Assembly (NCBI GenBank): GCA_002167265.1
Contig: NHDJ01000012.1
Span: forward strand, 1-10,202
Length of the DNA stretch: 10,202 bases
Direction of reading: 5' to 3'
Origin: Verrucomicrobia bacterium TMED56
GTDB lineage: Bacteria; Verrucomicrobiota; Verrucomicrobiia; Opitutales; Seribacteraceae
Position numbers and translations under genes: made by a program. Shown piece by piece: positions 1-7,496 of this stretch; positions within the stretch are counted from its first letter, which is position 1; each line of letters opens with the position of its first letter. The notes beneath the pieces are model-generated. The model was not told the DNA's origin and made no database searches. It saw only the letters and a program-made list of their open reading frames with translations.

Positions 1-257
1 AAATCTTGAATTTCACATACTCCAAGAGTAATGTTTCTCTCACCTCCAAGTGAATCTTTAACATCATACTCAAGTAGATTTCCGGTAACGGATTCAGTGA
101 GTATTTGGGAAAAGCCTTCACCACCATCAGTTAAAGGTATTTTGGTGGTCTTACTGCCCTTAAAGCGTTTGCTTAAGATTTTCTCGGATAGGTTGCAAAG
201 CTCAGTGGCAGAAAGTGAACCCTTGCACTTGTCAAAAGCTACAAGGAAATTCTTCAT
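1..257 (-). CDS. Glycerate kinase, GlxK/GarK type (N-terminal part, cut by left window edge)
   Basis: The first 85 residues of an ATP-dependent glycerate kinase are present; the rest lies beyond the left edge. The family (PF02595) phosphorylates D-glycerate to a phosphoglycerate that enters lower glycolysis. The N-terminus has the two family landmarks: a KGSLSA segment at residues 12-17, where the family usually has FKGSLSA, and LTDGGEGF at 42-49. A TG..L...V.D.LG pattern follows at about 58-71, matching the usual sequence after the first substrate loop. The ATG at 257 is chosen because translation begins directly with the first beta strand (MKNFLVAFD), as in relatives. It starts 11 bp after the rng stop, so co-transcription is likely, but no clear Shine-Dalgarno is seen. 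Whether it makes 2- or 3-phosphoglycerate cannot be told. Confidence in the family is high despite the truncation. Confidence 0.88.
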   Translation of the reverse strand, partial: MKNFLVAFDKCKGSLSATELCNLSEKILSKRFKGSKTTKIPLTDGGEGFSQILTESVTGNLLEYDVKDSLGGERNITLGVCEIQD

Positions 258-268
258 ACATTTACTTT

Positions 269-2050
269 CTATCGAATTTCCTTCCCTGAAACTTCATCAA
301 CAAACTTGAAGTTCTCAACATGAAAAGAATCCGAGCTTTCAAAGTTAACACTAACATCGTAATTTCGTTCAATTCTTTCGAGCAACTTGGCATCTGGTCC
401 CCTTAACCTTCTCAAAACTCCAGGGTGAAGAAATACTTTCAATTTGGTAGATTGGCTATCAGTACTGTTTTCCGGTCTACGAACAATGCTCGATAGCTTA
501 CGCTGAATTTCTATGCTTATTGAGCGTGGAGATTTAACAATCCCCCTACCCATGCAGTAAGGACAAGGCTCATAAATACCACTGGAATTACTCTCATCAT
601 GCCTTTGTCTTGTAATTTGCATGATTCCAAGCTGAGAGATAGGGAGAATATTGTGCTTTGCCTTATCTTCAGACATGGCAGATTTCATTTTTTGAAAAAC
701 TTTTCTCTGGTCGCTCTTATTTTTCATATCAATGAAATCGATGATAACCAATCCACCAAGATTTCTTAATCTCATTTGCCTTGAAACTTCCATTGCGGCT
801 TCAATGTTGGCCTGTAATATAAAATTTTTACCATCCTTCCTGCTGCCCTTGTGACTTCCCGTATTAACATCGATTGAAACCAATGCTTCAGTTTCTTCCA
901 TGACAATTTCACCACCCGAAGGCAAAAGTACTCTTCTCATGAAAGTTTGTTCAATTTGTCTCTCAACATTGAATCTTTCAAAAATTGGGATTTTCTCATC
1001 AAAATATGAAACCTTTGATTTTGATTTGGGAGCAATTTTCTGGATAGTCTCGATTAATCGATCATAATCATCTTTCTTATCGACTTGTACACGGTCGACA
1101 TCGTCAGTTAAAAAGTCTCTAGCAGTCAAGCCGATCAAATCAGGTTCCTGATACAAAAATGCAGGTGATTCTTGCGACTTCATCTTGGCTTCAATTTCGT
1201 CCCATTGCTGCAGAAGCAAATGGAGGTCTCTCATAAAAAAGCGTTCGGGTTTATTTTGACCAGCAGTGCGAATTATGACCCCCATACCCTCTCTAAGGGA
1301 AAGATTTGAAATAATACCTTTTAATCGATTGCGTTCTGCTTTTTCTTCAATCTTACGAGAAATTCCGCACTGTCCGGCATAAGGCATTAAAACCAAAAAC
1401 CTTCCGGGTAAAGACAAGTTTGTAGTGGTTCGTGGTCCTTTACTTCCAATTTGAGCTTTTGTAATTTGAACAATAATCTCAGATCCGATGGGAAATGCCT
1501 TGGGTATGTCTTTAACTGACTTGACCTCATTTTTGGAATTATTCTTCTTCTTGTTTTCCCTGACTATTTCGATCGAAGGGTCATTATTTGCACCCGGAAG
1601 CATATCCCAATAATGTAAAAATGCATTCTTATCTTGGCCAATATCAACAAAAGCAGCTTTTAAACCTGGTTCAAGATTCTGGACTTTTCCTTTGAAGATC
1701 GCTCCGACCATGCGGTCTTCATCAAGCCTTTCAACATCAAATCCCTGAAGAATACCATTTTCGATTCTAGCAACTCTTCTTTCAAGGGCTTCCGTATTGA
1801 TGATGAGTTCTTTGTAATCCTTATCTTTATCTTTTCTAAAAAAGGACAGGATCCTTTCACGAATGGGACGATCCTTGGCCCGTTGTATAGACCCTTCCCG
1901 TAATTCTGCTTTATTAATGTGCACAGGGGGAGGTTCAACAGGAATAGATCCCATGTCATTTGGAGAATCGCTTGTTTGATCAGGATCCAAATCATGTTGA
2001 TTTGAGCTGCGCTTTGGAGTGCGGGTATTATTTCTTGGTTTTCGAGCCAT
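269..2050 (-). CDS. rng: Ribonuclease E/G family endoribonuclease
   Basis: A 593-residue single-strand-specific endoribonuclease that in relatives acts in rRNA maturation and mRNA decay. Residues 1-80 form a charged, low-complexity extension. The core starts near residue 81 ([14 protein letters not shown]). The S1-type RNA-binding fold covers about 111-215 and carries a Lys/Asn-rich insert at about 166-178. The 5'-monophosphate sensor region includes RTAG at 261-264, matching the Arg-Thr pair used by E. coli RNase E. The DNase I-like catalytic part has SIDVNTGS at 392-399 (metal-binding D394) and IIDFIDM at 436-442 (D438). The zinc-link CPYC lies at 496-499. About 90 residues follow, with no long degradosome scaffold, so it is RNase G-like in layout. 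The start at 2050 is the only sensible one in frame, but no Shine-Dalgarno is visible. It lies 63 bp after rodA, a pairing seen in other bacteria where rng follows cell-elongation genes. Confidence 0.95.
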   Translation of the reverse strand: MARKPRNNTRTPKRSSNQHDLDPDQTSDSPNDMGSIPVEPPPVHINKAELREGSIQRAKDRPIRERILSFFRKDKDKDYKELIINTEALERRVARIENGILQGFDVERLDEDRMVGAIFKGKVQNLEPGLKAAFVDIGQDKNAFLHYWDMLPGANNDPSIEIVRENKKKNNSKNEVKSVKDIPKAFPIGSEIIVQITKAQIGSKGPRTTTNLSLPGRFLVLMPYAGQCGISRKIEEKAERNRLKGIISNLSLREGMGVIIRTAGQNKPERFFMRDLHLLLQQWDEIEAKMKSQESPAFLYQEPDLIGLTARDFLTDDVDRVQVDKKDDYDRLIETIQKIAPKSKSKVSYFDEKIPIFERFNVERQIEQTFMRRVLLPSGGEIVMEETEALVSIDVNTGSHKGSRKDGKNFILQANIEAAMEVSRQMRLRNLGGLVIIDFIDMKNKSDQRKVFQKMKSAMSEDKAKHNILPISQLGIMQITRQRHDESNSSGIYEPCPYCMGRGIVKSPRSISIEIQRKLSSIVRRPENSTDSQSTKLKVFLHPGVLRRLRGPDAKLLERIERNYDVSVNFESSDSFHVENFKFVDEVSGKEIR

Positions 2051-2113
2051 GATTCGATGAAGTTAGAGATCTGCGTTTTAGCTCACTCAAGAGAAAGGGA
2101 GTCTTTGCTAGCA

Positions 2114-3334
2114 TTATGCTAAGAACTCCTTTCTGTATCGATACACGCTCTGCACCACTCCCATTAACAAAAAGGAAGTAACTACGAAAGATCCACCGTG
2201 ACTTAAAAACGGTAGTGGCAGACCCGTAATTGGCGTAATGCCAAGAGTCATACCAATGTTAACAAACACATGTGCCATCAGAAGCACGGATACGCTAACA
2301 GCAAGCAATCTACCGAAGAGATCGGCAGAATTAGCAGCTACCTTCAGACATCCATAAATTATCAGTGCATAGACGAAAATAGCAAAGGAACTCCCGATGA
2401 GTCCCCACTCTTCTGCTAGCACTCCAAAAATGAAGTCATTGTGAGCGACTGCCGATGGCAAGTACCCCAGTTTAGCCTGCATACCTTCACCTAAGCCTTT
2501 TCCAGAAATGCCACCGGTTGCTACGGCAATTAAAGCTTGAACACGGTTCCAATTGGGACCGATACCATGAGGGTCAACAACTTCGGGAGCGACAAAGGTT
2601 AGTATGCGTTTACGTTGATAGTCTTTCAGTGGTAAGAGCGCGTTGTCTTCGTAAGCCACCACCGACTCGGAAGAACGCAGATTTTCAGTTTTATGTTGAT
2701 AATAACGGTAGACGTCCAAGCTGAGCACGCCAAGCAACGCAACAAACAAAGCAGTTGTTGCGATAAAAAATTTGGCAGGTATGCGAGCGACGTACAAAAG
2801 AGTGAAGGCAATAGGTGGAAATACCATAGTCGAGCCTAAGTCTGGTTGCAAAAAAATCAAGAACATTGGAACAAAGAAGCAAATGCACAGCCTTAAAATA
2901 CCCTTAAGGGAATCACGAATGTCTCCGATTTTTGATCTAGATAAAATACTCGCACCCATAACAATGGTCGCAAATTTTGCCATCTCAGATGGTTGGATTT
3001 TAAAGAAACCAAAATCGATCCATCTACTGGCACCATAAATTTCAGGTCCACCAAAAACGAGAAGTAAAGAAACCATGGATAAACCGTATAAAATGTGGGC
3101 GTATTTCAAAAAAAGCCTGTAATCCAGAATCGATGCACCAAAGTAGACTGAAAAACCGATTAAGCACCAGATTATCTGGAGTTTCCATTCGTTACCGCCA
3201 TCGTAAGCTCGGGCCGATTTAATAAACAAGATACTCATTACGCACAAACATGCCAGACAGAGTGGGGTAATTAAATCCCAGCGTTTCTCTTCAGGGATAT
3301 TAGATATCTCTGCTCGATTAGCTTTAGTTTCCAT
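2114..3334 (-). CDS. rodA: Peptidoglycan polymerase RodA (SEDS family)
   Basis: A 406-residue inner-membrane glycosyltransferase of the SEDS (FtsW/RodA/SpoVE) family. The family polymerises lipid II into glycan strands for side-wall elongation, working with a class B PBP2 and MreBCD. The sequence is strongly hydrophobic, with about ten predicted membrane segments after a short charged cytosolic N-terminus (1-20). Landmarks are QPSEMAK at 114-120, QPDLGS at 163-168, GKGLGEGMQAKLGYLP at 278-293, HNDFIFGVLAEEWG at 298-311 with the conserved Asp D300 implicated in catalysis, and PITGLPLPFLSHGGSF at 368-383. The usual His-Thr-Asp triplet before FIF reads His-Asn-Asp here. RodA is preferred over FtsW because of its resemblance to RodA around HNDFIF, the rng neighbour and the absence of other division genes. 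The partner PBP2 and mre genes are not in the window. The start at 3334 lacks a visible Shine-Dalgarno. Confidence 0.93.
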   Translation of the reverse strand: METKANRAEISNIPEEKRWDLITPLCLACLCVMSILFIKSARAYDGGNEWKLQIIWCLIGFSVYFGASILDYRLFLKYAHILYGLSMVSLLLVFGGPEIYGASRWIDFGFFKIQPSEMAKFATIVMGASILSRSKIGDIRDSLKGILRLCICFFVPMFLIFLQPDLGSTMVFPPIAFTLLYVARIPAKFFIATTALFVALLGVLSLDVYRYYQHKTENLRSSESVVAYEDNALLPLKDYQRKRILTFVAPEVVDPHGIGPNWNRVQALIAVATGGISGKGLGEGMQAKLGYLPSAVAHNDFIFGVLAEEWGLIGSSFAIFVYALIIYGCLKVAANSADLFGRLLAVSVSVLLMAHVFVNIGMTLGITPITGLPLPFLSHGGSFVVTSFLLMGVVQSVYRYRKEFLA

Positions 3335-3361
3335 GTGTGGGCTTTAAAAATTACATTGAAA

Positions 3362-3661
3362 CTAATTATCTAGCAATTCTCGGGAAATTTCTATCCATTC
3401 ATACTCTAGAGAATCAGTAGTCTTTACAGGTCGCCCAGCTCGCCTGTACCAATATCCGGCATTTCCAATATCTCCTTCTTCTCGGTGAAGATATGCATGT
3501 ACCCAACTTCCATCAGGACCATCAACTTCTTGAGCAAGATCATGAGCTTTATCCCAATCCCCTTTCCTGACCCACCAAAGAGCCTTTATAAGAGGTTTCC
3601 ACTCGCTTGAGGGCTCATCTTGTTTAGCGATGTGTGCAATGAATTCTTCTAAATTACGCAT
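3362..3661 (-). CDS. Small Trp-rich cytosolic protein of unknown function
   Basis: A soluble protein of 99 residues with no signal peptide or membrane segment. I cannot assign a function. It begins with a short acidic helix (MRNLEEFIAHIAKQDEP). A middle part follows with ALWWVRKGDWDKAHDLAQEV at 27-46, then WVHAYLHREEGDIGNAGYWY at 53-72 and RRAGRP at 73-78. The helix-turn-helix spacing (GDWDKAHDLA, then a second amphipathic helix ending in AGYWYRRAG) resembles one to two TPR/Sel1-like repeats; that is inference. I recall similar short proteins annotated as hypothetical in several environmental phyla. The ATG at 3661 is preferred because GAGG lies 5 nt upstream. An in-frame GTG at 3697 would add 12 residues and overlap the upstream methyltransferase by 16 bp, but has no ribosome-binding site. 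The gene lies between the methyltransferase (20-bp gap) and rodA (27-bp gap). Confidence 0.82.
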   Translation of the reverse strand: MRNLEEFIAHIAKQDEPSSEWKPLIKALWWVRKGDWDKAHDLAQEVDGPDGSWVHAYLHREEGDIGNAGYWYRRAGRPVKTTDSLEYEWIEISRELLDN

Positions 3662-3666
3662 ATTTT

Positions 3667-3670
3667 CCTC
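3667..3670 (-). promoter_or_regulatory. Ribosome binding site that decides the start of the small protein
   Basis: On the minus strand the sequence TGAGGAAAAT directly precedes the ATG at 3661, putting GAGG at a 5-nt spacing. The competing in-frame GTG at 3697 has no purine-rich motif at a useful distance. This supports the shorter, 99-residue product. Confidence 0.6.
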
Positions 3671-3681
3671 AGAATTATTTT

Positions 3682-4416
3682 CTATTTTCTCCTCCACCGA
3701 GTACCCCAGGAAAATGAATATTGGAATTTTCTTTGATGCTCCCTGATTAAAAAGGGCAAATCTTCCTCATGCTCGAGCTCGAACCATGGATTTAGAACTT
3801 CTTCAAGCTTTTCTTTTGAATTTCCTGAACCTCCAATCCAGTTTGCTCTTGGAGTAAATTCTTCCAACCATGTAAAAGGGGTAGCCAATAACAATTGACC
3901 GCCATGCTTAACCAGCTTTGGCAATCGGTTTAAAAAACTTAAAGGATTTGGCAAACGACAAATCAAGTTTGCAGCATGAACAAGATCAAAATCAGACAAG
4001 TCTTCAGGTAAATCAGATGCATCTCCTACTTCAAAACAAATCTCACCCTTGTAAGAAGGAGGGGCAACGGTTGCATTTTCATAGTAATCTCCCTCGATTA
4101 AATAAGAAAATTTTAACGGTTTTCCAGATGTTAGTCTATTAGCCACATTAATAAAACTCTCAGAGTAATCCATACCGAGAACATTCCCAAAATACTTTCC
4201 CAAAATAAAACTTGAGCCGCCCACAGCACAGCCAACATCCAACGCCTTTAATTTTAGATCATAGGGGGAAGGTTTCATTAAGGATTCAACTGTTCTACCA
4301 GTAAAGCCCAGGGCATCTTTGGGTCCATTGACCCAGGGCATTATTTCCTGATCTTTTCCATAGTGGAATAAGAGATACTCTTCTAGTAACTTGGATGACT
4401 CATAAGGATTTGTCAT
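3682..4416 (-). CDS. SAM-dependent methyltransferase, stand-alone homologue of the OvoA C-terminal (mercaptohistidine N-methyltransferase) domain
   Basis: A 244-residue cytosolic class I methyltransferase. The SAM-binding motif I is ALDVGCAVGGSS at 58-69, the acidic end of strand 2 is D83 in GMDYSESF, and GDASDLP at 131-137 is the next motif. Regions outside the Rossmann core match, from memory, the C-terminal domain of OvoA: an N-terminal YESSKLLEEYLLFHYG at 5-20, TPFTWLEEFTPRANWIGG at 179-196, and a C-terminal DLPFLIREHQRKFQ segment ending in a basic WRR. In OvoA this domain N-methylates 5-thiohistidine to ovothiol A. Here it is a separate gene, and the sulfoxide synthase half is not in the window, so the true substrate is unproven. 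The start at 4416 follows the xylB stop by 3 bp and has a perfect AAGGAG, so translation is probably coupled to xylB. A generic small-molecule methyltransferase is the alternative. Confidence 0.88.
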   Translation of the reverse strand: MTNPYESSKLLEEYLLFHYGKDQEIMPWVNGPKDALGFTGRTVESLMKPSPYDLKLKALDVGCAVGGSSFILGKYFGNVLGMDYSESFINVANRLTSGKPLKFSYLIEGDYYENATVAPPSYKGEICFEVGDASDLPEDLSDFDLVHAANLICRLPNPLSFLNRLPKLVKHGGQLLLATPFTWLEEFTPRANWIGGSGNSKEKLEEVLNPWFELEHEEDLPFLIREHQRKFQYSFSWGTRWRRK

Positions 4417-4419
4417 GCC

Positions 4420-5952
4420 TTACTCTCCTTCCCCTTTTTCTGTAATTTGAGAAATTAGATGAAAATGATCTTTCAACGATGGATACAAGTTACGATAGTG
4501 AGAATAAAATTCATTGTAAGTGTTTACATTTTTCCCCGGAGATATGTTTTCCGTTTCGCGTATCCAATTTTTACTCGCCTGCTCAACCGTTTTTTGAACT
4601 CCAATTCCAACCGATGCTAAGAGGGCGGCACCATACGCAGCCCCTTCTTTAGCATTCACTAAAGTGCACTCCGACTGAAAAATATCCGACAACATCTGCT
4701 TCCATAGGGAAGAACTTGTACCTCCTCCCGAAAGAATTATATTAGAAGGATTAATTCCTAAGCCCCGCATTAAGGTGAGCGAGTCGTTTAACCCAAAACT
4801 TACACCCTCCAGAACCGAACGAGCCATATGTCCGATTCCATGCCTCAAACTCAATCCAATAAAGGCTCCTCTAGCATGGGGGTCAGGATGGGGAGTTCTC
4901 TCCCCGGATAAGTATGGAAGGAAAATACATCCTTCACTACCTGGCTTGATATCTGATGCCTGGTTAGTGAGGCTATCATAGGCGTTAGCTCCACCCTCCT
5001 CCTCAATCCGGCTATGGTCTTTAGCCAACTCATTTTTAAACCATTGAAAAGAACCTGCGGCTGATAACATTACTCCCATCATATGCCATTTACCGGGTAC
5101 TGCGTGGCAAAAGGAATGTAATTTTCCTTTGGGTTCAACTCGATATTCATCACTTTGTGCAAAAACCACCCCACTCGTACCAAGAGTCACTGAAACCTTT
5201 CCTTCCTCAACAATTGAACTGCCCACAGCTTGGGCAGCACAGTCGCCTCCTCCAGCAACAACTGGAGTACCCGCAGGCAGTCCGGTTAGTACCGATGCAG
5301 TTTTAGAAATTTTTGACGACACCTCAGTCGATTCCGTAACTTCAGCAAGCCATTCTTTTGGCCAGCCTAAAGCATCCATAATTTCCTCTGACCAACTGCG
5401 TGAACCTACATTGAGCAATGACATTCCTGATGCATCCGATACATCCGTAAAAAACTCACCCGTCAATTTATATCGTATATAGTCTTTTGGTAGTACAATT
5501 TTATCAATTTTGGCAAAAACTTCGGGTTCGTTTTTTTGAATCCAAAGAATTTTAGGAGCGGTAAATCCAGCCAACACTGGATTACCCGTAATTCTCAAAA
5601 CATCTTCTTTTCCTATGACCGATGTCATTTCTTTGCATTCAGCAAATGATCTTTGATCATTCCACATAATGCATGGACGAAGAACATCACCCTTCCCATC
5701 TAGTGCAACCAAGCCGTGCATTTGTCCGGTTAAGCCAATGCCTCCGATACTATGAGGATCTTTGTTTTCCAGTAACGAATGGATGGCTTGCTGGGTGGCC
5801 TCCCACCAAACTTCCGGATTCGTTTCAGCCCAGAGTGGCTGCGGGTTTTGAAATGGATATTCCGGGGAACTAACTTTTAAAACCTCGCCTGTTGGAGAAA
5901 CCAGCAAGGCTTTTACCGAAGAGGTTCCTATATCTAAACCAATTGTATTCAT
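4420..5952 (-). CDS. xylB: Xylulokinase (FGGY carbohydrate kinase)
   Basis: A 510-residue cytosolic kinase, the usual XylB length, that phosphorylates D-xylulose to xylulose 5-phosphate for the pentose phosphate pathway. The N-terminal actin-like domain opens with the phosphate loop GLDIGTSSVKALL at 5-17. QMHG at 77-80 and MWNDQR at 96-101 are the substrate-side motifs typical of xylulokinases. GGGDCAAQAVG at 234-244 carries the likely catalytic base D237, and LGTSG at 257-261 lies in the second domain. SGERTPHPDPHARGAFIGL at 349-367 is the second FGGY signature, followed by the adenosine pocket GGGTSSSLW at 409-417 and EGAAYGAALLA at 436-446. No xylose isomerase or transporter is in the window, so a close FGGY relative acting on another ketose is possible. 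It is the first gene of the left block after a 380-bp gap, and the start at 5952 has no Shine-Dalgarno. Confidence 0.92.
   Translation of the reverse strand: MNTIGLDIGTSSVKALLVSPTGEVLKVSSPEYPFQNPQPLWAETNPEVWWEATQQAIHSLLENKDPHSIGGIGLTGQMHGLVALDGKGDVLRPCIMWNDQRSFAECKEMTSVIGKEDVLRITGNPVLAGFTAPKILWIQKNEPEVFAKIDKIVLPKDYIRYKLTGEFFTDVSDASGMSLLNVGSRSWSEEIMDALGWPKEWLAEVTESTEVSSKISKTASVLTGLPAGTPVVAGGGDCAAQAVGSSIVEEGKVSVTLGTSGVVFAQSDEYRVEPKGKLHSFCHAVPGKWHMMGVMLSAAGSFQWFKNELAKDHSRIEEEGGANAYDSLTNQASDIKPGSEGCIFLPYLSGERTPHPDPHARGAFIGLSLRHGIGHMARSVLEGVSFGLNDSLTLMRGLGINPSNIILSGGGTSSSLWKQMLSDIFQSECTLVNAKEGAAYGAALLASVGIGVQKTVEQASKNWIRETENISPGKNVNTYNEFYSHYRNLYPSLKDHFHLISQITEKGEGE
4425..4430 (-). promoter_or_regulatory. 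Strong Shine-Dalgarno for the methyltransferase inside the xylB 3' end
   Basis: The minus strand reads AAGGAG here, 8 nt before the ATG at 4416, and it overlaps the last sense codons of xylB. This is the best ribosome-binding site in the window and supports translational coupling of xylB with the methyltransferase. Confidence 0.7.
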
Positions 5953-6332
5953 AAAATCAGCTATGTATGTAATCCCTATTTTGGCAATAGGAATACCATA
6001 TACCTAATTAATCCAATTTGATTCCTGATTACAGAATATTCCAGAAGCCAGCTCGTAAAAGATTGCTGAGTTCACGCAAGGAAAAGAAGAAGTTCTTCAA
6101 GCCTCTTTCTAACGCCCTTACAATAAACGATGTAATTGTTTTCTAATTATGGTTGTTTTGACCAAAAAGAAAAAGAATTTTTAGGAACCGCAGTAAGTAT
6201 GGTACAAGATACCAAACCATAAATTGAAAATTAAAGATAAAAACTTCATATTTATTTAATGCTTAGTAAATATTAATTTTTAATTCAACGAACTGAAAGT
6301 CCGACATATAAACGAATTTAGATTCACCTTAT
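5953..6332. other. 380-bp AT-rich intergenic region upstream of xylB
   Basis: No gene is supported here on either strand. The region must hold the 3' end of the vWA transcript and probably the promoter of the left block. I saw no -35/-10 pair good enough to call and no GC-rich hairpin followed by a T tract. Visible structures are all small: CCTATT/AATAGG with a 5-nt loop at 5975-5991, about 23 bp upstream of the xylB start; an odd palindrome GAAGAA-G-TTCTTC at 6086-6098; and TATGGT/ACCATA with a 12-nt loop at 6198-6221. A pyrimidine-rich run on the minus strand lies at about 6163-6180. A 22-codon minus-strand ORF (6181-6249) would encode a hydrophobic peptide but has no ribosome-binding site. 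Confidence 0.6.
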
Positions 6333-7412
6333 TCAGTTCATCGCTTCCTTCTTTTTTTCATCAATATCTTTTTCCATCGCACGAATTTGTTCCATTTCAA
6401 CAAACTTGCTTTTCCCTCCGGACATGGATGCAATTTCCTCTAAAGGTTGTTTCGCACCAGCTGGAGCACCATACCCGATGGTATAAATTTTGGTTTTACC
6501 CTTTTTTGTCTTAATTATTTCCATCCCCTGAAAATTCTTGTTAGCATTTCCATCCGTCATGAAATAAATAACATCTGGTTTTGGACTCATATAAAAAGCC
6601 CATTCAAAAGAGTTATCCCAGACAGTTCCAAAAGTCAGCGGAGTCGATGCGACTGCTTCCTTAAGTTTTTTCTTATTGGATGGGGTTACAGGCAACCATT
6701 TTGGCCGTCGAGGATTATGACCTTCTACTGGTTTCCATCCACCACCATTGGAACCACTCCAGTTTTTATGTAAAGCTTTGGCATCTTCGCCGGCAACCCA
6801 GGTCGGACCAGAAAAAAAGATCACTGCAACCGAACCCACTGCTGGTAGCTTATCTATTGCCTTGCACAGCTCATGACGCATTACCTTATCTCGGCCGTTC
6901 ATCGATGCGGAATAATCTATAATAAATAGAATCTTATTCGCATTTGATTTGACCCCCATAAAATTAGAAGCAAAGGCTTTGTTGAGAACAGACATATCAA
7001 CATCAACTCGCACATCCCCGACATCTCCCATTGGGCTCAACGCCATAGCCGGGCTTAGATCCTTGGTTTCGATATCAACCACAGGTGCAACAATATCAGA
7101 AATTGCCTGAGCTTGAAAAGTAAAGGTTTGCGAAGGTTTCGCTTTCTTCTGACGTTGCATCAGCCTGACCTTTTGTTCTTGTTTTTTGGGTGCTGAATTA
7201 TCAGGTCCGGCAGCTGAAAAGTCAGAGCTAGGTTCACCTGTCGGAGCTACCCATACTACAATGTTCCAAAGAAGTGCAAAAAGGAAGACAACTGCGAATA
7301 GAGAAATCAAGAGACTATTGAGCAGTCGGTATTCTCTCATATATTTCGAAAACGAATTTTCTAAAAGAGGTGAATCCGAGGCTTTAGCTTCTTGGTCTAA
7401 ACTTACAGACAT
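6333..7412 (-). CDS. Membrane-anchored von Willebrand factor A domain protein
   Basis: A 359-residue protein with a cytosolic N-terminus (1-31, ending in basic residues), one membrane helix at about 32-56, and a Pro/Lys/Gln-rich linker at about 57-155. The vWA domain covers about 158-345. The metal-ion-dependent adhesion site looks intact: IIDYSASM gives D166, S168 and S170, a Thr at 260 or 263 in LTFGT fills the next position, and MTDGNA supplies D287. Between the first helices and the MIDAS Thr is a Gly/Trp/Pro-rich insert (about 202-245, including WSGSNGGGWKPVEGHNP) not seen in typical vWA folds. The topology rule predicts the vWA domain outside the cytoplasm. vWA domains bind partner proteins through a divalent cation, but the partner is unknown. 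It follows the DUF1501 gene by 122 bp. The start at 7412 has no Shine-Dalgarno. Confidence 0.87.
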   Translation of the reverse strand: MSVSLDQEAKASDSPLLENSFSKYMREYRLLNSLLISLFAVVFLFALLWNIVVWVAPTGEPSSDFSAAGPDNSAPKKQEQKVRLMQRQKKAKPSQTFTFQAQAISDIVAPVVDIETKDLSPAMALSPMGDVGDVRVDVDMSVLNKAFASNFMGVKSNANKILFIIDYSASMNGRDKVMRHELCKAIDKLPAVGSVAVIFFSGPTWVAGEDAKALHKNWSGSNGGGWKPVEGHNPRRPKWLPVTPSNKKKLKEAVASTPLTFGTVWDNSFEWAFYMSPKPDVIYFMTDGNANKNFQGMEIIKTKKGKTKIYTIGYGAPAGAKQPLEEIASMSGGKSKFVEMEQIRAMEKDIDEKKKEAMN

Positions 7413-7496
7413 AAAGGGATGAGAGGAGAAATTTACTACTAATAGGACTAAACAAAGCTAATGAGATGCCAATCTAAAGATTCAAGCAAGTCTATT

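Noticed and set aside
31..309. Plus-strand open frame of 92 codons at the left edge
   Set aside because: It lies opposite the glycerate kinase N-terminus and the rng 3' end, whose motifs are clear, and its translation resembles no family.
3662..3697. GTG-initiated 12-residue extension of the small protein
   Set aside because: It has no Shine-Dalgarno, would overlap the methyltransferase, and adds only low-complexity acidic and Asn residues. The ATG at 3661 has GAGG at 5 nt.
5129..5482. Plus-strand open frame of 117 codons inside xylB
   Set aside because: It is antisense to conserved xylulokinase sequence, including the GGGD motif, and is Ser/Thr/Pro-rich as antisense shadows often are.
6086..6098. 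Odd palindrome GAAGAA-G-TTCTTC
   Set aside because: Arms of 6 bp occur by chance a few times in a window this size, and it lies in a purine-rich run with no promoter nearby.
6029..6140. Minus-strand open stretch reading like an amphipathic peptide (LKNFFFSLRELSNLL)
   Set aside because: It has no ATG or GTG in frame; only a TTG at 6100 with a purine run too close to it. An overlapping frame looks equally coding-like, so the signal is not specific.
6181..6249. 22-codon minus-strand ORF for a hydrophobic peptide
   Set aside because: It lacks a ribosome-binding site and lies in AT-rich spacer, where short hydrophobic ORFs arise easily. It is noted in the spacer entry but not annotated as a gene.
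6290..6339. Perfect 8-bp inverted repeat GAACTGAA/TTCAGTTC around the vWA stop codon
   Set aside because: The loop is 34 nt and no T tract follows directly. Several such repeats are expected by chance in 10 kb, so I do not call a terminator.
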